Positions 1 through 4,937 of a DNA stretch of 6,849 bases are shown in pieces. Position 1 is the first letter of the stretch. Each line of letters starts with the position of its first letter. Under the pieces are notes generated by a model. That model made no database searches and was not told where the DNA came from. It worked only from the letters and a program-made list of their open reading frames with translations. Source of the stretch: an uncultured bacterium (GTDB lineage: Bacteria; Bacillota; Clostridia; Lachnospirales; Lachnospiraceae); the NCBI GenBank assembly GCA_947086625.1, contig CAMTZV010000077.1, positions 1 through 6,849 of the forward strand. Reading direction: 5' to 3'. Made by a program: the position numbers and the translations under genes.

Positions 1-55
1 AGACTAAGGATCTTGTGATGGTTACATCGTGTGGGTTCAAGTCCCATCTTCCGCA
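1..55 (+). tRNA. tRNA-Leu (anticodon AAG), 3' part, 5' end outside window
   Basis: The D arm and 5' acceptor strand lie upstream of the window. The anticodon stem pairs AGA (1-3) with TCT (11-13) and encloses the 7-base loop CTAAGGA (4-10). This places U33 at 5, the anticodon AAG at 6-8 and a purine (G) at position 37. A long variable arm, GATG (17-20) pairing with CATC (25-28), marks a class II tRNA and, with this anticodon, leucine. The T arm is GTGGG/CCCAT around TTCAAGT (31-47). The 3' acceptor strand is CTTCCGC (48-54) with discriminator A at 55, as expected for leucine. CCA is not encoded, because TGA follows, so it must be added by tRNA nucleotidyltransferase. The anticodon would normally be deaminated to IAG to read CUN codons. 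Confidence 0.9.
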
Positions 56-92
56 TGAGCTTCCCGCAGAGGCGGGTGAAGGTCTTGAAGAG

Positions 93-121
93 ATAGGAAG
101 TCGTTGTGGCTTCCTATTTTT
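93..121 (+). terminator. Intrinsic terminator after tRNA-Leu
   Basis: An 8-bp perfect stem, ATAGGAAG (93-100) with CTTCCTAT (110-117), encloses a 9-base loop and runs into a T run (117-121). A smaller GC hairpin, CCCGC (63-67) with GCGGG (72-76), lies between the tRNA and this terminator and may mark the tRNA 3' trailer. The arrangement fits the end of a tRNA transcription unit. Confidence 0.85.
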
Positions 122-128
122 ATATGCG

Positions 129-358
129 CACGCTCGCGTGAGGAAATTTGCTGCTGGCGCAGCACGCGAGCGGCGCGGCGAGTAGGGAAAATCCCCCTAC
201 TCGATTACACACGCTCGCGTGAGGAAATTTGCTGCTGGCGCAGCACGCGGGCGGCGCGGCGAGTAGGGAAAATCCCCTACTCGATTACACACGCTCGCGC
301 GAGGAAGATTGTCGCTTGCGGCGATATGCGGGCGGCGCGGCGTACCTGAGGGATTACA
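129..358. repeat. Three tandem copies of an ~80-bp hairpin-forming repeat
   Basis: Units begin with CACGCTCGCG at 129, 210 and 290, giving periods of 81 and 80 bp. Units 1 and 2 are almost identical, differing by one extra C in the run near 193-197 and one A/G change. Unit 3 is diverged and shorter, ending near 358, where all units share GATTACA. Each unit holds an outer stem (131-140 with 163-172 in unit 1, 10 bp), an inner stem GCTGC/GCAGC with loop TGGC, and, in units 1 and 2, a third hairpin GAGTAGGG/CCCTACTC. Unit 3 keeps the inner stem with different bases (GTCGC/GCGAT). There are no unique spacers, no coding signal and no ribosome binding site. The repeat fills the gap between the tRNA terminator and the next gene. 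It could be a dispersed REP-like element or encode a structured RNA; its function is unknown. Confidence 0.9.
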
Positions 359-359
359 T

Positions 360-371
360 GGCACCTGTGCC
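360..371. repeat. Short perfect palindrome GGCAC-CT-GTGCC
   Basis: A 12-base interrupted palindrome (GGCAC, CT, GTGCC) lies 36 bases before the aldo/keto reductase start, just after the last tandem repeat. It could be a small operator for a dimeric regulator, but a site this short can arise by chance. I found no convincing sigma-70 promoter next to it. Confidence 0.3.
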
Positions 372-407
372 CTTGTCAATCGAAGATATGGAAGGAAAGG
401 AAAATCT

Positions 408-1589
408 ATGCGCTATCGCACAAATCAGAAAAACGGGGATGAGCTGTCTATTTTAGGTTACGGCTGTCTGCGCTACACGAGAAAGGGAACGGTGATCGAT
501 CAGGAGCGGGCAGAGCGTGAGATGGCGCTCGCGGTGGAGCAGGGCGTCAATTACTTTGACACCGCCTACACCTACGGTGGCAGCGAGGCATGTCTCGGAA
601 AGTTTCTGGCAAAGTACGGTTATCGGGACCGGGTGAAGATCGCCACGAAGCTCCCGCACTATTATATAAAGAAGATAGAGGATATGGAGCGCTATTTTGC
701 ACAGGAGCTGGAGCGCTTGCAGACGGATTACATCGATTACTATCTGATGCACATGTTAAACGACCCGGCGACGTGGCAGCGCCTGACGGATCTGGGCATA
801 CAGGACTGGATCGCCGCAAAAAAGAGGGAGGGCGTCATCCGCAATATCGGCTTTTCCTTCCACGGCGGTACGGCGAAGTTTAAGGAGCTCATCGACGCCT
901 ATGACTGGGATTTTTGCCAGATCCAGTACAATTATATGGATGAGTATACGCAGGCGGGCATCGAGGGTCTGAATTATGCACATGCAAAAGGCATTCCGGT
1001 CATTATCATGGAGCCACTGCGGGGCGGAAGGCTGGTAAACCAGCTCCCGGAGGCCGCGAAGAAGGAGTTTGCGGGCGCGGATAAAAAGCGCAGCGCCGCG
1101 GAGTGGGGGCTTCGCTGGATCTGGAACCATGAGCAGGTGAACGTCGTCCTCTCCGGCATGAACGACGTGGCGCAGGTGGAGGAGAACTGCCGCATCGCTT
1201 CCGACGCACAGGCAAACGAGCTGACACCGGAGGAGACAGCGCTTTTTGAGCGGGTGAAGGCGGCGATCAATCAGAGCGTTAAGGTGGGCTGTACCGGATG
1301 CGGCTATTGTATGCCGTGCCCGCAGGGCGTGGATATTCCGACCTGCTTTCAGGCGTACAACCGCAGCTATACCGACAGCTGGTTCGGCGGCATGACGGCA
1401 TATTTTATGTGTACGACGCTGCGGCAGGACAAGACGGTTGCGTCCAAATGCGTGGGCTGCGGCAAATGTGAGCAGCACTGTCCGCAGCAGATTCCGATCC
1501 GCGAGCAGCTGAAAAACGTGAAGCGGCGCATGGAAAATCCGGCGTACAGGGTTGCCAGAGCGTTTGCGGATAAGATTTACAAATATTGA
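408..1589 (+). CDS. Aldo/keto reductase with C-terminal ferredoxin-like [4Fe-4S] domain
   Basis: The 393-residue product is a cytoplasmic oxidoreductase of the aldo/keto reductase superfamily, in the branch that carries a C-terminal iron-sulfur domain (COG1453 type). The TIM-barrel part spans about residues 12-285. The catalytic tetrad is visible as D51 (in YFDTAYTYGG), Y56, K81 (IATK) and H115 (YYLMHML). The C-terminal part has two cysteine groups: C295, C298, C301, C304 (CTGCGYCMPCP), then C348, C351, C354 and C358 (CVGCGKCEQHCP). These could hold one or two [4Fe-4S] clusters. ATG 408 is chosen because GAAGGAAAGG lies 7 bases upstream and the family's N-terminus begins here; an in-frame ATG at 309 lies inside the repeat and lacks family sequence. 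The gene stands alone between two terminators. The substrate is not known; electron exchange with ferredoxin or flavodoxin, as well as NAD(P)H, is an inference. Confidence 0.9.
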   Translation: MRYRTNQKNGDELSILGYGCLRYTRKGTVIDQERAEREMALAVEQGVNYFDTAYTYGGSEACLGKFLAKYGYRDRVKIATKLPHYYIKKIEDMERYFAQELERLQTDYIDYYLMHMLNDPATWQRLTDLGIQDWIAAKKREGVIRNIGFSFHGGTAKFKELIDAYDWDFCQIQYNYMDEYTQAGIEGLNYAHAKGIPVIIMEPLRGGRLVNQLPEAAKKEFAGADKKRSAAEWGLRWIWNHEQVNVVLSGMNDVAQVEENCRIASDAQANELTPEETALFERVKAAINQSVKVGCTGCGYCMPCPQGVDIPTCFQAYNRSYTDSWFGGMTAYFMCTTLRQDKTVASKCVGCGKCEQHCPQQIPIREQLKNVKRRMENPAYRVARAFADKIYKY

Positions 1590-1592
1590 GCG

Positions 1593-1610
1593 GCGGGCCT
1601 GACGGCCTGC
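1593..1610 (+). other. GC-rich hairpin just after the reductase stop codon
   Basis: A 7-bp stem, GCGGGCC (1593-1599) with GGCCTGC (1604-1610) and one G-U pair, is closed by the tetraloop TGAC. It starts four bases after the stop codon. It is followed by ATC and an A run rather than a T run, so it is not a terminator by itself. It may protect the mRNA 3' end together with the next hairpin. Confidence 0.55.
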
Positions 1611-1613
1611 ATC

Positions 1614-1660
1614 AAAAAACATGCATCTGCACGGCAAACCCGCGGCAGATGTGTGTTTTT
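1614..1660 (+). terminator. Strong intrinsic terminator with A tract and T tract (possibly bidirectional)
   Basis: The core stem CATCTGC (1624-1630) pairs with GCAGATG (1645-1651). It extends outward through G-U and U-G pairs and A-U/C-G pairs into a six-A tract (1614-1619) matched by a five-T tract (1656-1660). Inside, CGG (1632-1634) can pair with CCG (1640-1642). This ends the reductase transcript 25 to 70 bases after its stop codon. The A tract on the opposite side could also serve transcription from the - strand, although no - strand gene is visible here. Confidence 0.85.
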
Positions 1661-1675
1661 GTTATTTTTCATGCC

Positions 1676-1720
1676 CAGGAGAGGAAAATCGGCAGCGGGC
1701 GCTCTGCGCGCGCCGCATGG
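1676..1720. repeat. Possible degenerate copy of the 129-358 repeat
   Basis: The stretch starts with AGGAGAGGAAAATC and runs into a GC-rich block, resembling the GAGGAAATTT start and following hairpin of the tandem unit. An inner stem-like pair, GCAGC with GCTCTGC (one extra C), around a GGGC loop is reminiscent of GCTGC/GCAGC around TGGC. The similarity is partial and GC-rich sequence can align by chance, so the call is tentative. Confidence 0.3.
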
Positions 1721-1752
1721 CTTATAAATTTTTTGCAGATGAAAAAGGAAAT

Positions 1753-1779
1753 TTGTCAAAAGCGCGGAATATAGATAAT
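1753..1779 (+). promoter_or_regulatory. Candidate sigma-70 promoter for dgt-dnaG
   Basis: TTGTCA (1753-1758, five of six matches to the -35 consensus) lies 15 bases before GATAAT (1774-1779, five of six matches to the -10 consensus) in an AT-rich stretch. The 15-bp spacer is shorter than the preferred 17. The position, after the reductase terminator and about 145 bases before dgt, suits a promoter for the operon. Transcription would start near 1786 and place all the following hairpins in the 5' leader. Confidence 0.45.
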
Positions 1780-1792
1780 AGAGAGTAAGAGA

Positions 1793-1820
1793 GTAACGAA
1801 GCCGAAGGCTGAATCGTTAC
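1793..1820 (+). other. Leader stem-loop GTAACGA...TCGTTAC
   Basis: GTAACGA (1793-1799) pairs with TCGTTAC (1814-1820). Inside, AGCC (1800-1803) pairs with GGCT (1807-1810) around a GAA loop, leaving a three-base GAA bulge on the 3' side. This gives 11 paired positions. There is no T run after it, so it is not a terminator. It could be a palindromic dispersed repeat or a regulatory element in the dgt leader. I do not recognise it as a known riboswitch. Confidence 0.6.
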
Positions 1821-1832
1821 AGTGTATGTGAC

Positions 1833-1907
1833 GGCGGAGGGATTGGGCCGCCACGGAAAATTTAGTTATGCGGCAGGACCGGGCGGGGCGGCTGCGGCGT
1901 GCCGCAG
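1833..1907 (+). other. Two further hairpins in the dgt leader
   Basis: GGCGG (1833-1837) pairs with CCGCC (1848-1852) over a 10-base loop. CTGCGG (1892-1897) pairs perfectly with CCGCAG (1902-1907) over the loop CGTG. The second hairpin ends about three bases before the dgt Shine-Dalgarno AAGGA (1911-1915), so its stability could influence ribosome access. No gene is seen between 1590 and 1924; this stretch holds the terminator, the candidate promoter and these hairpins. Confidence 0.55.
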
Positions 1908-1924
1908 AGAAAGGAACATCCGAT

Positions 1925-2932
1925 ATGACCATTCGTGAGGAATTAGAGCGGCGTCAGCACACGATGCTGAGTCCCTTCGCCTGTCTGGATGAGAATACGC
2001 GCGGCAGACAGCGGGACGAGCCACAGTGCGATATCCGCCCGGTGTACCAGAGGGACCGCGACCGCATTTTGCACAGCAAGGCGTTCCGGCGGCTGAAAAA
2101 CAAGACGCAGGTGTTTTTGACGCCAAAGGGCGACCATTACCGCACGCGCCTTTCTCATACGCTTGAGGTGTCGCAGAACGCGCGGACGATCGCGAAGGCG
2201 CTTCGGTTAAACGAGGATCTGGTGGAGGCGATCGCGCTGGGGCATGATCTGGGACACACACCGTTCGGACATGCGGGCGAGGCTGTTTTGAACGACCTGT
2301 GCGCGGGCGGCTTTGCGCACAACGAGCAGAGCGTGCGTGTCGTGCAGAATCTCGAAAAGGACGGCGAGGGGCTGAATCTGACGTGGGAGGTGCGGGACGG
2401 CATCCGCAACCATCAGACGAGCCTTATGCCGCACACCTTAGAGGGGCGTATCGTGCGCTTCTCGGATAAAATCGCCTACATCAACCACGACATCGACGAT
2501 GCGATCCGCGCGCGGATTCTCGCAGAAACGGATATTCCGGCAGAGTACCGTGCAATATTGGGAAATTCCACGAGGCAGCGGCTGGATACGCTCGTACATA
2601 ATATGATTATCAACAGCATGGACAAAAACGAGATCTGCATGTCCCCGGAGGTGGAGGGGGCGATGCGGGGACTGCGGCAGTTCATGTTTGACAACCTTTA
2701 CCACAATTCTGTCGCGAAGGCGGAGGAGGAGAAGGCGAAGGAGCTTTTGCGCAAGCTGTTCCATTTTTATATGGAGCATCCGGAAAAGATGCCGGAGCAG
2801 TTCACGCGCATGATCGACAGCAGGGAGCCGCAGGATCGGGTTGTGTGCGATTACATCGCCGGTATGACCGATCAGTATGCGATTGCAAAATTCAACGAGT
2901 ATTTTGTTCCACTGGCATGGCAGGTGAATTAG
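1925..2932 (+). CDS. dgt: dGTPase-like HD-domain deoxynucleoside triphosphate triphosphohydrolase
   Basis: The 335-residue cytoplasmic enzyme belongs to the dGTPase family, which hydrolyses dNTPs (typically dGTP) to deoxynucleoside and triphosphate and so adjusts the dNTP pool. The HD metal site is visible as H78 (TRLSHTLEVSQ), H107-D108 (ALGHDLGHTPFGH) and D181 (RFSDKIAYINHD). The conserved start MTIREELERR and the motif RDRDRILHSKAFRRLKNKTQ (residues 43-62) fit the shorter Gram-positive type, not the ~500-residue E. coli Dgt. ATG 1925 is chosen because AAGGA (1911-1915) lies 9 bases upstream and the family N-terminus begins here. An in-frame ATG at 1868 would add 19 unconserved residues spanning a hairpin. 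The gene ends 1 nt before dnaG, pointing to an operon that links dNTP control to replication priming. The exact nucleotide specificity cannot be read from the sequence. Confidence 0.95.
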   Translation: MTIREELERRQHTMLSPFACLDENTRGRQRDEPQCDIRPVYQRDRDRILHSKAFRRLKNKTQVFLTPKGDHYRTRLSHTLEVSQNARTIAKALRLNEDLVEAIALGHDLGHTPFGHAGEAVLNDLCAGGFAHNEQSVRVVQNLEKDGEGLNLTWEVRDGIRNHQTSLMPHTLEGRIVRFSDKIAYINHDIDDAIRARILAETDIPAEYRAILGNSTRQRLDTLVHNMIINSMDKNEICMSPEVEGAMRGLRQFMFDNLYHNSVAKAEEEKAKELLRKLFHFYMEHPEKMPEQFTRMIDSREPQDRVVCDYIAGMTDQYAIAKFNEYFVPLAWQVN

Positions 2933-2933
2933 G

Positions 2934-4688
2934 ATGCCTTTTTATTCGGATGAGATCGTGGAGGAGGTGCGTTCGCGAAACGACATCGTGGATGTGATCT
3001 CCCAGTATGTTAAGCTGCACAGGCGGGGCAGCAATTATGTCGGGCTCTGCCCGTTTCACAATGAGAAAACCGGGTCGTTTTCCGTGTCCGCGGGCAAGCA
3101 GATGTACTACTGCTTTGGCTGCGGCGCCGGGGGCAATGTGTTTACGTTTCTGATGAATTACGAAAATGAGACATTTCCGGAGGCACTGCAGGAGCTGGCG
3201 GACCGCGCGGGCATCACGCTTCCGAAGCGGGAGCCGACGCGTGAGGAGCGGGAGCGCGCGGATCGAAAGAGCAGGCTTTTGGAGATCCAGAAGGAGGCGG
3301 CGACCTATTATTATGCGCTGCTGCGCGGGGAGCGCGGCAGACAGGCGCACGAATATTTCAGAAAGCGCGCGCTTTCCGATGAGACGATGCGCCGCTTTGG
3401 GCTTGGCTACTCGGACAAGTACAGCGACGACCTTTACCGCTATTTAAAGAGCAGGGGCTACGAGGACGCGCTGTTAAAGGATTCGGGTCTGGTGACGTTT
3501 GACGAGAAGCGGGGCGGACATGATAAGTTCTGGAACCGCGCCATGTTCCCGATCATGGACGTGCGCGGCAGGGTGATCGGCTTTGGCGGGCGTGTGATGG
3601 GCGAGGGAGAGCCGAAATATTTAAATTCGCCGGAAACGCCGGTGTTTGACAAATCGCGGAATCTCTACGCGTTAAATCTCGCCCGCGCGACAAAGCGTTC
3701 GGGGATGCTTTTGTGCGAGGGGTATATGGATGTGATCGCCCTGCATCAGGCGGGCTTTGACAATGCGGTTGCCTCGCTTGGGACTGCGTTTACGGTGGGA
3801 CATGCCTCCCTCCTGAAGCGCTATACGAAGGAGGTGTATCTGACCTTCGACAGCGACGGCGCGGGCATCAAAGCGGCGCTGCGCGCGATCCCCATCTTAA
3901 AGGAGGCGGGCTTAAGTGCAAAGGTCATCCACATGGAGCCGTACAAGGATCCGGACGAGTTTATCAAAGCGCTTGGCGCACAGGAATTTGAGAAGCGCAT
4001 CGGGGAGGCGGAGAACAGCTTTTTCTTTGAGCTGCGGGTGCTCGAGCAAAACTACGATATGCGCGACCCGGAGAGCAAGACCGCGTTCCACAACGAGGTG
4101 GCGAGGCGGCTGCTTTCCTTTGAGGGGGAGCTGGAGCGGGAAAATTACATCACCGCGACGGCGGAGCGCTACCGCATCGGCTACGAGCAGCTAAGAAGGC
4201 TTGTGAATACGCTTGGCGCGCGGGGCGCGGGGCAGCGGATGCCGCAGGAGCAGACGCGTCTGAAGTCCGGCATGGAGCATAAAAAGAAGCGGGAGGACGG
4301 CAGTGAGAAGGCGCAGAAGCTGCTTTTGACGTGGCTGGCGGACGAGCCGGGGCTCTTTGAGGAGATCAGGGGGGAAATTTCTCCGGACGACTTTGCGGAC
4401 GGACTTTACCGGAGGGTGGCGCAGATGCTCTACGCACAGCACGAGGCGGGCGCGGGCAATCCGGCGGACATCATCAGCAGCTTTGCGGACGAGGAGCAGC
4501 AGCGGCAGGCAGCGGAGCTTTTTCACGCGACGCTTCCGCGGCTGGATTCGCCCCAGGAGCGGGAGAAGGCGCTGCGGGACGTGACCGCCCGCGTAAAACG
4601 GGGGAGCCTTGAGGCGAAAAAGGCGCGGATGGATGTGACGAATCTGGATGACCTGCAGCGCTTTATCGACGCGGCGCGCGGGAAGTGA
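2934..4688 (+). CDS. dnaG: DNA primase
   Basis: The 584-residue replicative primase synthesises RNA primers at the fork and works with the replicative helicase. The N-terminal CHC2 zinc finger uses C39, H42, C60 and C63 (CPFH...CFGC). The RNA polymerase core contains NSPETPVFDKSRNLY (231-245). The TOPRIM domain contains E262 (CEGYMDV) and the metal-binding pair D306/D308 (TFDSDGAG), with further acidic residues in YKDPDEF (337-343). After a charged linker (about 430-460), the helicase-binding C-terminal domain fills about 460-584. The length is normal for the family. ATG 2934 directly follows the dgt stop (TAG, one G, ATG). Its Shine-Dalgarno AGGTG (2922-2926) lies inside dgt, so translation is probably coupled. 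No key residue is missing. Confidence 0.98.
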   Translation: MPFYSDEIVEEVRSRNDIVDVISQYVKLHRRGSNYVGLCPFHNEKTGSFSVSAGKQMYYCFGCGAGGNVFTFLMNYENETFPEALQELADRAGITLPKREPTREERERADRKSRLLEIQKEAATYYYALLRGERGRQAHEYFRKRALSDETMRRFGLGYSDKYSDDLYRYLKSRGYEDALLKDSGLVTFDEKRGGHDKFWNRAMFPIMDVRGRVIGFGGRVMGEGEPKYLNSPETPVFDKSRNLYALNLARATKRSGMLLCEGYMDVIALHQAGFDNAVASLGTAFTVGHASLLKRYTKEVYLTFDSDGAGIKAALRAIPILKEAGLSAKVIHMEPYKDPDEFIKALGAQEFEKRIGEAENSFFFELRVLEQNYDMRDPESKTAFHNEVARRLLSFEGELERENYITATAERYRIGYEQLRRLVNTLGARGAGQRMPQEQTRLKSGMEHKKKREDGSEKAQKLLLTWLADEPGLFEEIRGEISPDDFADGLYRRVAQMLYAQHEAGAGNPADIISSFADEEQQRQAAELFHATLPRLDSPQEREKALRDVTARVKRGSLEAKKARMDVTNLDDLQRFIDAARGK

Positions 4689-4706
4689 GGGGATTCGTCC
4701 AGGCTG

Positions 4707-4801
4707 TGGCGCATCCGCCAAAGACGACGGAATATCTTCCGTCTCCGCGGCAGTCGCCAAATGTCCATGCAAGCATGGCCGCTTGGCTCGTTGCTCACGA
4801 G
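4707..4801 (+). other. Row of four short hairpins in the dnaG-rpoD spacer
   Basis: Four perfect stems follow one another: TGGCG/CGCCA (4707-4720, loop CATC), GACGGAA/TTCCGTC (4726-4743, loop TATC), CCATGC/GCATGG (4765-4778, two-base loop) and CTCGT/ACGAG (4787-4801, loop TGCTC). CGCCAAA also appears twice (4716-4722 and 4755-4761). None is followed by a T run, so readthrough from dnaG into rpoD is likely. The region is non-coding; likely roles are RNA processing, stability control, or a dispersed repeat. I do not recognise a known RNA family. Confidence 0.7.
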
Positions 4802-4869
4802 AAATTCCCCGAAATATAGCCAGCCATGCGAGCATGCCTGCCTGTATTTTCGCGAAATTGCCTTGGCTC
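4782..4869. repeat. Long imperfect inverted repeat flanked by 8-bp direct repeats
   Basis: CTTGGCTC occurs at 4782-4789 and again at 4862-4869, exactly 80 bases apart. Between them lies a long imperfect hairpin centred on CATGC-GA-GCATG (4825-4836). Its arms extend to about 4811 and 4850 with 17 of 19 positions paired, counting G-U, and only C-C mismatches, and weaker pairing continues to about 4802/4859. The core CATGC-RA-GCATG also matches the hairpin at 4765-4778. The layout resembles a small palindromic mobile element with target duplications, but 8-bp identity alone is weak evidence. Confidence 0.55.
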
Positions 4870-4887
4870 TGAACGAATTACATATTT

Positions 4888-4927
4888 TCCCCAAAAAGGG
4901 ACAAGATATATATTAACCATGAGAGGA
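4888..4927 (+). promoter_or_regulatory. AT-rich candidate promoter element and ribosome binding site of rpoD
   Basis: TATATT (4909-4914, five of six matches to the -10 consensus) sits in an AT-rich run. The region 17 bases upstream (TTTCCC, 4886-4891) is a poor -35, so any promoter here would be weak or activator dependent. The Shine-Dalgarno GAGGA (4923-4927) lies 10 bases before the rpoD ATG. Transcription starting from this -10 would give a leader of only about 17 bases. Confidence 0.35.
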
Positions 4928-4937
4928 TGGAAATAAA

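Noticed and set aside
104..349. Open frame across the tandem repeats giving a repetitive arginine-rich 81-residue peptide
   Set aside because: It exists because the first period is 81 bp, a multiple of three; the next period of 80 bp breaks the frame of the repeat. It has no ribosome binding site, and the sequence is explained by hairpins.
129..358. CRISPR array
   Set aside because: Units are ~80 bp and directly adjoining, with no unique spacers of uniform length and no cas genes nearby.
309..407. Longer N-terminus for the aldo/keto reductase starting at ATG 309
   Set aside because: The extra 33 residues lie partly in the repeat, do not resemble the family, and there is a good Shine-Dalgarno before ATG 408.
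756..1637. Long antisense open frame over the reductase
   Set aside because: It lies opposite a gene with a complete catalytic tetrad and cysteine motifs; the translation shows no recognisable domain and is typical of GC-rich shadow frames.
1868..1924. Longer N-terminus for dgt starting at ATG 1868
   Set aside because: The extra 19 residues are unlike the family and cover a hairpin; ATG 1925 has a better ribosome binding site and the conserved MTIREELE start.
4191..4835. Antisense open frame over the dnaG end and spacer
   Set aside because: It is a shadow of dnaG that runs through the hairpin region, with no recognisable protein features.
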